From Oegoconia quadripuncta (Eukaryota > Arthropoda > Insecta > Lepidoptera > Autostichidae), in NCBI GenBank assembly GCA_949316235.1, contig OX438757.1:11464657-11528656 (forward strand): DNA of 64,000 nt. Reading direction: 5' to 3'. Numbering within the stretch: the first letter of the stretch is position 1; every line of letters begins with the position of its first letter. The position numbers and the translations under genes were made by a program. Below, piece after piece: positions 1-7,985 of the stretch. The notes under the pieces were generated by a model, which saw only the letters and a program-made list of their open reading frames with translations, did not search any database and was not told where the DNA came from.

Positions 1-409
1 TCTAAGCGACGATGATGAAACTCAAGATCCTCCTGCCTTGAAGGTCAAGCAAAACATTGCTAAGAGAAACATTGATTGTTTCTTTGAGAAGCCCAAGAAA
101 AAGAGGGTCCGACTACAGTCTTCCAATATTGCCCAAGCTAACGGAGAAGGAACTTCATACATTTCATCGAATAATGATGACGGATCCTCAGCGAGTCATC
201 TCATTAAAATAGAAGTGTATGAGATGAAAAAGTTGAAAGATGTTCAACCAATTGATTACTGGAAATATGCAGATGTTCGTGTTAAATATTACGCCTCAGA
301 AGACGACAAGCATTACCGAAATGTAAGAGATTTAATTTACAATATAACAAAACAGGTGGCAACGAAGACCGACTGCACAAAGTACTACATAACAGCGGAT
401 AAGAAATAA
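1..409 (+). CDS. TIR-encoded protein with nuclear localisation signal, left copy, 5' end outside window
   Basis: This is the second exon of the TIR gene, identical to the copy at 12553-13017 on the other strand. The frame is open from base 2. The visible part begins with an acidic stretch (LSDDDETQD), followed by a strongly basic cluster, KPKKKRVR, which looks like a classical monopartite nuclear localisation signal. A serine-rich linker and a lysine/tyrosine-rich C-terminal half follow, ending ITADKK. I do not recognise the family. The first, very short exon and the promoter lie left of the window. As a terminal, duplicated, outward-located gene, it may be an early or regulatory gene; this is inference. 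An AATAAA at 518-523 could end its transcript. Confidence 0.7.
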   Translation, partial: LSDDDETQDPPALKVKQNIAKRNIDCFFEKPKKKRVRLQSSNIAQANGEGTSYISSNNDDGSSASHLIKIEVYEMKKLKDVQPIDYWKYADVRVKYYASEDDKHYRNVRDLIYNITKQVATKTDCTKYYITADKK

Positions 410-517
410 TTCCTGGAATAGCCCGTTTCTTGCGACTCCCAATAGAGCAACGTTATAATTTATGGGTTTCTTCTTAGCACATTAACTGTCGCGACGCAGA
501 CTCTACTGAAAAACAGC

Positions 518-523
518 AATAAA
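518..523 (+). terminator. Polyadenylation signal AATAAA for the left TIR gene
   Basis: AATAAA lies 109 bp after the stop codon at 409. The mirror copy is at 12439-12444 on the minus strand and serves the right TIR gene. Confidence 0.5.
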
Positions 524-567
524 TTTTTCGTTCCCCACCGTTTTATACCTGTCTATAAGATACACCT

Positions 568-575
568 CATATAAG
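568..575 (+). promoter_or_regulatory. Possible TATA box CATATAAG before the second TIR exon (left copy)
   Basis: CATATAAG sits 45-52 bp before the ATG at 620, which would put the start of transcription near 600. A second A/T box (CTATAAGA) lies about 15 bp upstream. The same site is repeated in the right TIR at 12387-12394 on the minus strand, in front of the polymerase leader exon. Confidence 0.45.
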
Positions 576-619
576 CCACATGCCACCGAGAGATACATTT
601 GTCTAACGCAGGCAGAAGG

Positions 620-931
620 ATGGCACACTTCGAAACTCAATACGATGACCAACTGGTACGACTGTGTCTCGAAGCCGAACAAGACGAAATCGACCGACAA
701 CTCTATGAATTCCATGAAGAAAACCTAAATAATCTCCGCCAGTGGGCCAATTACGATTATGGTGGGTATTCAAGACCCTCACCTCCCCCTATACTAACAT
801 TTCTGCAGCGGCCAGCGAACCCACTCATGTCATTGGAACAGGAAGAAGAAGTTTATGAAACGTCGTGGGCGTCTGAAAAATTGTTTTCATTATCACCGGG
901 TGTCTATAGTCCAACCCCGCAGATAGATTAG
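620..931 (+). CDS. 103-aa acidic protein of unknown function starting in the left TIR
   Basis: The ATG at 620 follows the TATA-like box at 568. An upstream reading from 599 uses a non-ATG start, and an ATG at 580 gives only an 8-codon frame. The first 30 codons lie in the TIR and are identical to the start of the polymerase leader exon at 12342. From base 710 the frame runs on in unique DNA and stops at 931. The protein is rich in acidic residues, with a proline-rich middle (SRPSPPPIL) and an acidic EQEEEVYE stretch; I recognise no domain. Two overlapping AATAAA signals follow at 968-977. It is convergent with the protease gene. The shared N terminus with the polymerase is the notable feature. 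Confidence 0.65.
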   Translation: MAHFETQYDDQLVRLCLEAEQDEIDRQLYEFHEENLNNLRQWANYDYGGYSRPSPPPILTFLQRPANPLMSLEQEEEVYETSWASEKLFSLSPGVYSPTPQID

Positions 932-967
932 TTAGCTACAATATTGTATTATAATGTTTAATTAGAA

Positions 968-977
968 AATAAATAAA
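968..977 (+). terminator. Polyadenylation signals (two overlapping AATAAA)
   Basis: AATAAA occurs at 968-973 and 972-977, about 40 bp after the stop of the 103-aa frame. Confidence 0.6.
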
Positions 978-1068
978 GTAAAACTGTAATTCTGATGTTT
1001 CATTATCTTCACTCTTCTATATCAAAATAGGATAATGTAAATAAAAAACAGATAATTGGTAAAATAAA

Positions 1069-1074
1069 TTTATT
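1069..1074 (-). terminator. Polyadenylation signal AATAAA at the end of the minus-strand gene block
   Basis: TTTATT on the plus strand reads AATAAA on the minus strand, directly after the protease stop codon. I see no AATAAA between the capsid gene and the protease, so this signal may serve several upstream genes. Confidence 0.55.
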
Positions 1075-1512
1075 TCAAAAAATGGTTTTAAATATTTTAT
1101 TTATGAATATATCGTTATACAAAGGAATATCGCAAAAATCTCTTAAAAACTCTGACATGCTCATATTCATAAACTTAAAGTACAGATACACTAAACAGTA
1201 TTCACCACAAACAGAAGTTAAGTGACTTTGAAGAATTTTATTATTGTAAAACCATTTCCGAGTATTTCTTTTCAAAAACGATTTATGGTGGCCGGTAGGC
1301 TTTCTACCATATGAATCAAAATATTCACCGATACCATTAGCATTGATATGAATGGCTACCCAATGTGATCCCGATTTTGTATCAGGATCCAAGTTAGAAA
1401 TAAAGTAAGTGGGTGCTTCTATGTACATTGGTATTCTGTTAGCAGGGAACACGTTAAATTCTAGACTGTGATTTATCTTTTTCATAAATAGTCTAATTTC
1501 GTGTGTATCCAT
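1075..1512 (-). CDS. Adenain-like cysteine protease (Polinton PRO)
   Basis: This is the maturation protease of the virion, in the Ulp1/adenovirus-protease fold family. The 145-aa protein shows the expected order: His50 in SHWVAI, Asp66 in YFDSYG, the oxyanion Gln95 and the nucleophile Cys102 in the SVCGEYC motif. Gln and Cys are seven residues apart, as in adenain. It is somewhat shorter than adenovirus protease (about 200 aa). It is the last gene of the minus-strand block, and a TATATAAG box lies 74 bp upstream of its ATG, so it may have its own promoter. In Polintons this enzyme is thought to cut capsid and core precursors. Confidence 0.9.
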   Translation of the reverse strand: MDTHEIRLFMKKINHSLEFNVFPANRIPMYIEAPTYFISNLDPDTKSGSHWVAIHINANGIGEYFDSYGRKPTGHHKSFLKRNTRKWFYNNKILQSHLTSVCGEYCLVYLYFKFMNMSMSEFLRDFCDIPLYNDIFINKIFKTIF

Positions 1513-1585
1513 TATTGAAATACTTTCTTAAATACATACATTAAGGTAGTTTAACGGATAATGATGAAAAATATTATATGGAAAT

Positions 1586-1593
1586 CTTATATA
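1586..1593 (-). promoter_or_regulatory. TATA box (TATATAAG) before the protease gene
   Basis: The minus strand reads AGTATATAAGAT in the 109-bp gap between the major capsid gene and the protease, 74-81 bp upstream of the protease ATG. The spacing fits a TATA box with a leader of about 45 nt. Confidence 0.5.
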
Positions 1594-1621
1594 CTATAAT
1601 AGATACAAAAATGCTGAATAC

Positions 1622-2935
1622 TTAACTATTATAATCTACACTCACATCTCTATTTTTATTAATTTCTATAACATTGTCAAACTCTGCGTACACAATGCAG
1701 TTAAGAGTTTTTGCAAGAGCTGATTCAAATTGGACTTCTATTCTAACACACCCATGTTTTATCAAATTCCAGTGGGAACTTGAGTTAGCAGATAGATCAG
1801 GAGTTAAATCAAATGCCATTAAGCAGTATCCATTTGCATAGTCCTCAATCGATATGGAATTGCCTTCATTCAAAAAGTGAATACCTGTTCCAGTATATAA
1901 CGTATGGTAACTACTCGTAAACACACCGCTACGGTATGATGGCATTAGGGTTTTAGAAGGAATTTGTTGCCCATCTACATACAAGCTAAATACATTTATA
2001 TCATGATTATCGAAGTTAAATGGATTGGTATTGAAAGTACCATTAAAAGCAACATTATCAACAAATCCGATAATACATCTTTTCGGCACCTGACCAAGAA
2101 ATACATTGTCAATTGTTTTTCCACGGACTCCTGATGGAATAGTTAAAACTTTAACTTCAGCGCGAGTAATTGGATATTTTGCAGTTGTAGTGGTTAAAAC
2201 TTTTTGATGAGCGAGTAAAACGGATGGATTTATTCTTGCCTTTCGCAATATAAGAGTAGCGCTATCAATTTGAACTTTATATTTTGAATTCACTGATGAT
2301 GACATTAAATTAAAAGTGTCTTTGTTACGTACTAATTTAACACGTATTTCTACCCCATTTATTAAGAACTTTTCTTGATTAAATAGATCACCGTGCAAAT
2401 GTCCAATCATTTCAACTGATTTGCCGTCTTTTACCCGTTGATGTCTTTTGTGAAAGCCCTTGTTGTTGTCATCACATGAATCCATCTTTGAAGCTGTATC
2501 TTCGTACCACATACCACAAGTCAAGTGTGATTGTTTTGCCGCTGGTCCATAATTAAGTAGAGTCTCAATATAAGCCCGATAAGCATATGTGTTATTAGGA
2601 GGTGATACAAGTTTTTGATTTAGATAAACATCTAATTGGTTGAAAAGTGAATGCAACCAATTATTAACAGGTGCTGTCTTCTCATCAGGGGGAGGAGTGG
2701 TAGAATCTAGGTTTATAATTTTAGCTTTAACATGAAGGAGGGTGTGTGACAAATCAATGTAGTCATCTCCACTTCCTGGCATAACAAATTCAATTGGTCC
2801 TTCATCACTTAGCGATGATATCGGTGTACAATGAATCCATTGCCCACTCTCAATACTTGTCTGTGTTGATGGTATAGCAAAAAGATCTAACTCTGATTTA
2901 ACACACTCACAAGAATTATTATGAAGAAACGACAT
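1622..2935 (-). CDS. Major capsid protein (double jelly-roll hexon-like)
   Basis: This 437-aa protein builds the capsid shell. It contains the stretch that marks Polinton/adintovirus major capsid proteins in the N-terminal third: NNWLHSLFNQLDVYLNQK, followed by LVSPPNNTYAYRAYIETLLNYG (residues about 90-130). The family adopts a double jelly-roll fold like adenovirus hexon; the fold is family knowledge and is not visible here. The ATG lies 2 bp after the stop of the core-like gene upstream, and the frame is uninterrupted. The neighbours (core protein, minor capsid protein, protease) are the expected morphogenesis block. No frameshift or internal stop is seen. Confidence 0.92.
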   Translation of the reverse strand: MSFLHNNSCECVKSELDLFAIPSTQTSIESGQWIHCTPISSLSDEGPIEFVMPGSGDDYIDLSHTLLHVKAKIINLDSTTPPPDEKTAPVNNWLHSLFNQLDVYLNQKLVSPPNNTYAYRAYIETLLNYGPAAKQSHLTCGMWYEDTASKMDSCDDNNKGFHKRHQRVKDGKSVEMIGHLHGDLFNQEKFLINGVEIRVKLVRNKDTFNLMSSSVNSKYKVQIDSATLILRKARINPSVLLAHQKVLTTTTAKYPITRAEVKVLTIPSGVRGKTIDNVFLGQVPKRCIIGFVDNVAFNGTFNTNPFNFDNHDINVFSLYVDGQQIPSKTLMPSYRSGVFTSSYHTLYTGTGIHFLNEGNSISIEDYANGYCLMAFDLTPDLSANSSSHWNLIKHGCVRIEVQFESALAKTLNCIVYAEFDNVIEINKNRDVSVDYNS

Positions 2936-2937
2936 AG

Positions 2938-3387
2938 TTAATTTGAAAATATATCTTTTATATTACTTTTTTTCTTCCTGTCAACTCCTCTTCGCTTAGA
3001 TGGTTTCAATGAAATGGTAGGTTTCTTTCGAAGTCTCTTGATTTTATACCCTGAGCCAGACATAAGCGAATCAATTTTGTTATCCGCTTTTCGTTTTAAA
3101 TTAGCACTTGCTTCTTTGAGTCGAGACTTAATTGATTCCCCCATTGGTTGTGCCCTGACCATATCTGATAATAAACCTACTCCTGCGCTTAATGCCTCTT
3201 TCCCGACTGTCTTGGCACCACTTGCTATGAGTGGAAATACAGATCTAAATAGTCCGCCCAAAAAACTTCCAATGCCGTGACCACGTTGATGCGGTACACC
3301 TCTGTATATGATACCTACACCTGATCCAGCTTGATTAGAATAATAATGATGATAAGGACAAACGATATTATCACGCTTATAATTCAT
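2938..3387 (-). CDS. Basic virion core-like protein (adenovirus pX/pVI-like)
   Basis: This 149-aa protein has a glycine-rich N-terminal part with a short hydrophobic/amphipathic stretch (GIGSFLGGLFRSVFPLIASG, about residues 37-56) and a highly basic C-terminal half rich in Lys/Arg. The layout resembles small adenovirus minor virion proteins that bind DNA (pX) or have a membrane-active segment (pVI), and adintovirus reports describe similar proteins. The ATG overlaps the stop of the minor capsid gene by 4 bp, and the major capsid gene follows at once. The role in DNA condensation or entry is inference. Confidence 0.7.
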   Translation of the reverse strand: MNYKRDNIVCPYHHYYSNQAGSGVGIIYRGVPHQRGHGIGSFLGGLFRSVFPLIASGAKTVGKEALSAGVGLLSDMVRAQPMGESIKSRLKEASANLKRKADNKIDSLMSGSGYKIKRLRKKPTISLKPSKRRGVDRKKKSNIKDIFSN

Positions 3388-4193
3388 TTTATTCGTTTAA
3401 AATGTAGTTTAACACATGCAGTTCCAAACTGGAATGGAACTCTATTACCAATGCTTGTTCTTATATCTATTTCGATTATGTCAAATTCTCTGCGCATTAC
3501 TGGAAGATAATGAATTGGAGATAATACGTGCATTTTATAAGCACCATAGTTGTATTTTGATGGATCTAGCGGTATGATTCTAAATAATGAGGTCATTACA
3601 TCTCCAACTATTTGAGGATGAATAATATCAGAGTAAATAAATAGCTGTGATGGTAATCCTAATTGTAAGTTCGCTGGGTATTTAGCGTATGGATCCGCAA
3701 TTAAATTTGTATATGGCTCGAAACCGAGTTGAAGATTTAATGTAGGTGACAAAATCAACGATGATACACTGCGAGTTAAGTTCGTAACAGTGATAAGTTT
3801 CGAGTCGTTATCAATTTGGAATGCCACTTGATTTTGTAGGAGGCTATTTTCATTAAATACTTTTAGAAAATTGTTGATGTTATCATAAGGAAATGAAGGA
3901 ATTTGGGATTTATATTCCACTGATATTAATGATTCGTCATCTCCTTCGACTATTACTTTCTTCTTGACGAAAAGAATATTCTCATTTTCTTGGACGTTAA
4001 ATATAGCACAGGGATAATGAAATTCAGCTAATCCTACAACCCATTCTCCTTCCAATTGAACAGTTTTAGGTAACTTTGTTACAAAGTTGGCGGTTGTATT
4101 TTGGGGGAAATATGCAGTTGAACTATTGCTTGGCAAAGTAAGATAAAAACTATCTTCCGTCATATTGTTTCTAAGTTTAATGCGGATATCCAA
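3384..4193 (-). CDS. Minor capsid protein (penton-like, Polinton mCP)
   Basis: This 269-aa protein starts with a short segment that leads into a Polinton-type minor capsid motif (NFVTKLPKTVQLEGEWVVGL, about residues 36-55), followed by AEFHYP. In Polintons this protein is predicted to be a single jelly-roll penton that closes the capsid vertices. It overlaps the integrase gene by 34 bp at its start and the core-like gene by 4 bp at its end. The assignment rests on the recognisable N-terminal motif, the size and the position next to MCP. Confidence 0.82.
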   Translation of the reverse strand: MDIRIKLRNNMTEDSFYLTLPSNSSTAYFPQNTTANFVTKLPKTVQLEGEWVVGLAEFHYPCAIFNVQENENILFVKKKVIVEGDDESLISVEYKSQIPSFPYDNINNFLKVFNENSLLQNQVAFQIDNDSKLITVTNLTRSVSSLILSPTLNLQLGFEPYTNLIADPYAKYPANLQLGLPSQLFIYSDIIHPQIVGDVMTSLFRIIPLDPSKYNYGAYKMHVLSPIHYLPVMRREFDIIEIDIRTSIGNRVPFQFGTACVKLHFKRIK

Positions 4194-5242
4194 CTATTAA
4201 ATTTATTAGGATATCCTTTCCATTTGACTAGCACTTCCTTTCTGTTGCCAGAATAGCGAGTGCGTATTATTTTATCTATTTTGTAGGTAATAGTGGGGTC
4301 ATAGATTACTTTTTGTAATTCCCTTCCATAAAATGTACCAATTATTGATTCATTTTGTAGATCTTTTAATTTGTAAACCAACCAAGGAAGTCTTTTTACA
4401 ATGGATTCTATTACAAATATTTCATCGGACCAATTTGTTTCATAACCTTTCTGGAAAATGTGTTTATATTTCGTTATTCTAACATAATCACCTACTTTAA
4501 ATGGTAATCGGTCTGAAGTGTTTAAGTTGTACCTATCATATAAATTAGACCATACTGTCATTATATTACTGGAATTCACATCACTTGGACACATTTTTAT
4601 ACTTGAATGGACACTGTGATTATAAGAATATAATAAATCTTGTAAAATATCAACATACCTATACGTATTATTATGTGTGAAATATCGCCACATTTTCATT
4701 TTTAGGGTTCTTTGAAATCTTTCCACAATACTGGCCTTTATGTCCGGATTGTTAGTTGTATAGTAATTAATATTTTTCTTTTTGAAGTACTGGTTTACAT
4801 CTCTTGAAACAAATTCTGTACCTTTATCAGATTGTATATGTCTAGGAGTAGCTTTCGCTTCAATAAATATGCTTTCAAAACATATCTTTACAGTTTTAGA
4901 ATTTTTCTTTTTCATAGGTCTCGCAAATGCATACTTACTAAACACATCAATAACACAGAGAATATAATTAAATCCATCATTATATTGATTGTATGTTCGC
5001 ATGTCACTTAAATCTGCTTGCCAGAGTTCATTAAAATTAGATAAAATATATTTATTTCTAGGAAATCGCCTATTGACAGGTTTATGTAAAGTATAAGTTT
5101 CTTGGGATTGTAACCACTTCTTTACATCCTTTTCATTCATTTTCCCTTGCATAGCTTTCGTCAATTTTTCAATGCTACTGTATCCAGCTGGATGAGAGAC
5201 ATCATAATAAATTTTATTTATATTATCTATATGGGAGTCCAT
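4160..5242 (-). CDS. Retrovirus-like integrase (rve/DDE) with C-terminal chromodomain
   Basis: This enzyme joins the linear element DNA to host DNA. The 360-aa protein has an N-terminal region that begins YYDVSHPAGYSS, a catalytic rve core with Asp77 in WQADLSD, Asp139 in IQSDKGTEF and Glu174 in SIVERFQ (about 35 residues after the second Asp), and a C-terminal chromodomain (about residues 316-358) recognisable by VLVKWKGYPNKFNSWI. A chromodomain could steer insertion to modified histones, as in chromoviral Gypsy elements; this is inference. All three catalytic residues are present and the frame is open. It overlaps both neighbours, by 16 bp at the start and 34 bp at the end. Confidence 0.94.
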   Translation of the reverse strand: MDSHIDNINKIYYDVSHPAGYSSIEKLTKAMQGKMNEKDVKKWLQSQETYTLHKPVNRRFPRNKYILSNFNELWQADLSDMRTYNQYNDGFNYILCVIDVFSKYAFARPMKKKNSKTVKICFESIFIEAKATPRHIQSDKGTEFVSRDVNQYFKKKNINYYTTNNPDIKASIVERFQRTLKMKMWRYFTHNNTYRYVDILQDLLYSYNHSVHSSIKMCPSDVNSSNIMTVWSNLYDRYNLNTSDRLPFKVGDYVRITKYKHIFQKGYETNWSDEIFVIESIVKRLPWLVYKLKDLQNESIIGTFYGRELQKVIYDPTITYKIDKIIRTRYSGNRKEVLVKWKGYPNKFNSWISALNLETI

Positions 5243-5994
5243 TTCTCCCAGTCAAGTTTTCTTTTGTGAAACAAGCCACCAGGTTTTTGCTTTGGCGTTT
5301 TAATTTGAGCTGGATCGTCTTTCTCTAAATCAGATGAATGAATATTATTAATATATTCAAGCGTTTCTGGGTTACCTATACAAGATAACGGTATTTTTAT
5401 ATCCCTTAAAGCTGAAGCAAACTTCTCCCAGCCTAATGGTTTTGGGCGTCGTAATGGTCTTAGGGCATCGTTCACTAAATCCACAATATTACTGTTATCA
5501 ATAACTTCGTCATTGATTACAACATGACCATTGGTATCCCATTTAATAATATTTTCATGATCCAATATACCTTCCAATAACAACTCGCCCTTCTTTTTAT
5601 ATGTTTTTGGTATATACTTAAATAAATAATTTGGAGTGTAACGTGATGAGATATGTTTTTCCGCTGCTACGTCTTCCTCTATTCTTGGCAATTCTGGAAC
5701 TATTGTTTTAACATCACTTTCTTCCTTTTTAATAGTCTTAAAAACATCATACATAGAGTCATCTGTAACTATTGGTAATTTAATGGGATGACGTTCTTTA
5801 TTAGCAAAATGTAAATATCTTTGTAAAATTTGCGAGTACTGTGTCCACTTCTCACGATCATCAATTTTACTGTGTAAGATTTTACTCATTTCCTCATCAA
5901 GACGGGATAAGGGCTTTTCATGAACATGGTTACTGTCTCTAATCCTTTCTAGGATGTGGGGTTCCACAAGTATCATTTTCTTTGTATGTTCCAT
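5227..5994 (-). CDS. Conserved Polinton protein of unknown function (255 aa)
   Basis: The N-terminal half is charged and probably helical. The C-terminal half holds a stretch I associate from memory with a protein found in many animal Polintons: LEGILDHENIIKWDTNGHVV, then DNSNIVDLVNDALRPLRR and PLGWEKFASALRDIKIP. The function is not known to me. The gene sits between the two small proteins and the integrase and overlaps the integrase start by 16 bp, so it is likely co-expressed with the virion/integration genes. The frame is intact. Confidence 0.7.
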   Translation of the reverse strand: MEHTKKMILVEPHILERIRDSNHVHEKPLSRLDEEMSKILHSKIDDREKWTQYSQILQRYLHFANKERHPIKLPIVTDDSMYDVFKTIKKEESDVKTIVPELPRIEEDVAAEKHISSRYTPNYLFKYIPKTYKKKGELLLEGILDHENIIKWDTNGHVVINDEVIDNSNIVDLVNDALRPLRRPKPLGWEKFASALRDIKIPLSCIGNPETLEYINNIHSSDLEKDDPAQIKTPKQKPGGLFHKRKLDWEKWTPI

Positions 5995-6002
5995 TGTAAT
6001 TT

Positions 6003-6332
6003 TTACTTATTTAGAAACGAACTTAGTAATCCACTGAGAACGGAACCTAAAATAATGGGTAGGAATGCTCCACCTTTCTGTATAATAATTCGTTTTCGAG
6101 AGTTACTTTTACCTTTAGACACCAATTTTCTCAATATAGTTTTGTATTTATTCAACTTGGATTTATCTTGATTCTTCAGAGGAATTTTACCATTTAAAAT
6201 ATTATAAATGCATTCACATAAACAATTTATTTCTTCATCCTTACAAACCTTCAATAAAGCTGTACAATACTTAGGTTTGAGTGTATGTAATGCTTTTAAT
6301 AAGTCTAGATGCGTCGTCACTCTACCAACCAT
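6003..6332 (-). CDS. Small conserved Polinton protein with hydrophobic C terminus
   Basis: The N-terminal half of this 109-aa protein has the pattern PKYCTALLKVC...INCLCECIYNILNGKIPL. The middle is strongly basic (SKLNKYKTILRKLVSKGKSNSRKR). The end is a hydrophobic/amphipathic helix, IIIQKGGAFLPIILGSVLSG, followed by LLSSFLNK. Small proteins of this build occur in many Polintons; I know no proven function. The basic-plus-hydrophobic build would fit a minor virion protein acting on membranes or DNA, which is inference. It is related to the next small gene upstream (6384-6602). Confidence 0.65.
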   Translation of the reverse strand: MVGRVTTHLDLLKALHTLKPKYCTALLKVCKDEEINCLCECIYNILNGKIPLKNQDKSKLNKYKTILRKLVSKGKSNSRKRIIIQKGGAFLPIILGSVLSGLLSSFLNK

Positions 6333-6383
6333 TGTAAACGACTGATAATATTTTTACAATGTTGTTAATATTAGAAGCAAATA

Positions 6384-6602
6384 CTAAGCAATGTTTGTTG
6401 AAAAGAAACAATGTAGATTTAAGAAGCTAAATTTTGATTCCCGGACTTCCTTTATGGGGATTTCATCCAAAGTATCTAAAATACTTTCACAGATACGATT
6501 TATTTTGTCATCAGTACATTCTTTTAATAGAGCTTTGCGATATTTAGGTGTTAGTACTTGTAAAACTAACTCTCGATCTCGTGTCACTGCTTCTTCAGAC
6601 AT
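6384..6602 (-). CDS. Truncated paralogue of the neighbouring small Polinton protein (72 aa)
   Basis: Residues about 17-60 (TPKYRKALLKECTDDKINRI, then CESILDTLDEIPIKEVRESK) match residues about 18-60 of the 109-aa protein just downstream in order and spacing, so the two genes look like a tandem duplication. This copy lacks the basic and hydrophobic C-terminal half and ends in an unrelated tail (SFLNLHCFFSTNIA). It is either a specialised short version or a decaying duplicate. Its ATG abuts the stop of the ATPase gene. Confidence 0.55.
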   Translation of the reverse strand: MSEEAVTRDRELVLQVLTPKYRKALLKECTDDKINRICESILDTLDEIPIKEVRESKFSFLNLHCFFSTNIA

Positions 6603-7264
6603 TATCTACTGTTAACTGTAATTTTATCACGATACGTATTATATTTATAACCCTTTTTCGATACATAAACTACACAATTGCTATTGAGGGGAAATATCTT
6701 AGTCTTAAAACGACACATATCGTCTGTATTTTGCTTTAAATCAATCATTAGATAGCCATGTGCTTCTGACGTAGCATCTTTATAAGCTTCTTCTACGAAC
6801 TTAGAGTTATCTGGGAACACTTGGCGCGCTAAATGGCGTATTTGTGTTCTATCCCGGGGATTTTTAAAATATACTATGTAACTTGAATTTAAAGAAATGT
6901 CACGTTGTCCTCTGCCTTGATGAAATAAATTTTGTGTTATATAAAACACGCTAAGGTTTCTATGATGACTACCTTTAGTAAAAATGTCCACTATACGACC
7001 ATCGGATTCTCTCATAAGATCATCTATTATAAGTAATTGTGGTTGCTTCCCATCAAACATGTTTAAATCCGGTATACCTTGACTGTAGTCGACGTTGTTC
7101 AAATTATATAAAGGTTGCATTTCATCGTAACACCATACTACTCGTGAAAAATTAGTGTTACATATTTCTTTCATAAATTTAAGAAAATTAGTGACAAAGT
7201 TTGATTTACCACACCCACTAGGACCTGCTACTATAGCTGTGAAGGGGTGTATGAAATGAATCAT
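6602..7264 (-). CDS. DNA packaging ATPase (FtsK/HerA superfamily)
   Basis: This motor is predicted to pump the genome into the capsid. The 220-aa protein has a Walker A loop GPSGCGKS at residues 14-21, a Walker B strand LLIIDDLM at 77-84 and a polar motif in VFYITQNLF (about 107-115) that fits the sensor position of this family. The size matches Polinton ATPases. The frame is intact. The upstream gap is unusually long (721 bp) and contains repeat fragments, so a promoter could lie there; a weak TTATAATAA is seen on the minus strand near 7337. Confidence 0.9.
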   Translation of the reverse strand: MIHFIHPFTAIVAGPSGCGKSNFVTNFLKFMKEICNTNFSRVVWCYDEMQPLYNLNNVDYSQGIPDLNMFDGKQPQLLIIDDLMRESDGRIVDIFTKGSHHRNLSVFYITQNLFHQGRGQRDISLNSSYIVYFKNPRDRTQIRHLARQVFPDNSKFVEEAYKDATSEAHGYLMIDLKQNTDDMCRFKTKIFPLNSNCVVYVSKKGYKYNTYRDKITVNSR

Positions 7265-7985
7265 TTTTCATTATTGAGCGTGTTACTTGCAGGCTGTAGA
7301 ATGGGGGAATGGAATAAAAACAATAAAACACTTATTATAAACTTTAAATTTTTTACTATATCGCTTCAAAAAGGTGTTATGGCTATGGAGAAGAAGCGAC
7401 CTAAGAAACTCCACAACAACACATCTTTTAAAATTAGTCATCATACAGTATTATTATTATATGAGTGTCGATAAATATATTCATATACTTCCCACATATA
7501 CACAGAAATTTCATTTAATTTTTACTTTGATTTTATCAGCATATATTATTATTATAAGCTCCCAATGTCCCACTGCTGGACAAAGGCCTCCTCTCCCTCA
7601 TATATCAGCATATTATCAAAGTAAAAAAAAAAAAAACAATAAAATCAATTTAACATCTCAATTAGTATTATCTTTCATTTTAAAATTACAAAAATAATAA
7701 TTAACTATGTTTAATTTACTTATACATTTTTAGATTTTCTATACACATTAGTTGCTCAACAACCTGAGTTCTAGGACCCCCACAAAATACTATATACGTT
7801 ATACTACGACTACAAAACTATTTTCATACAATGAAGCGAAACAAATTGCAAAAATAGTGCTACACGCTACATACGCATGTAATAAAAATTTGACACAATA
7901 GGTTAATTAATTATATAAGGCTACGACGTGTGAATAATAACTTTTTTATATAAAACTAAAAAATGTTCCTGACGTAAAAAATAAC
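7265..7985. repeat. Intergenic gap between ATPase and polymerase with host repeat fragments
   Basis: This is the only sizeable gap inside the element. At 7352-7430 a stretch with AGAAGAAGCGAC resembles 48615-48665, part of a LINE-tail family elsewhere in the window. At 7553-7612 there is a stretch with CCCACTGCTGGACAAAGGCC, a motif common in lepidopteran repeats. The rest is AT-rich with no convincing frame. I read it as one or more host retroposon pieces that landed in a tolerated spot. Confidence 0.6.

Larger units (their letters stand above)
1..709 (+). repeat. Left terminal inverted repeat of the Polinton (partial)
   Basis: This is the reverse complement of 12253-12961 with no indels. 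The two copies encode the same peptides in the stretches compared. Similarity stops after base 709, in the middle of a coding exon: the left copy goes on with TTCCATGAAG while the right copy has CTCTACGATG. The outer part lies beyond the window. Confidence 0.95.

Noticed and set aside
635..720. An Rb-binding LxCxE-like motif in the shared TIR exon (RLCLE)
   Set aside because: The residue two before the Cys is Arg and not Leu, so the motif is not met.
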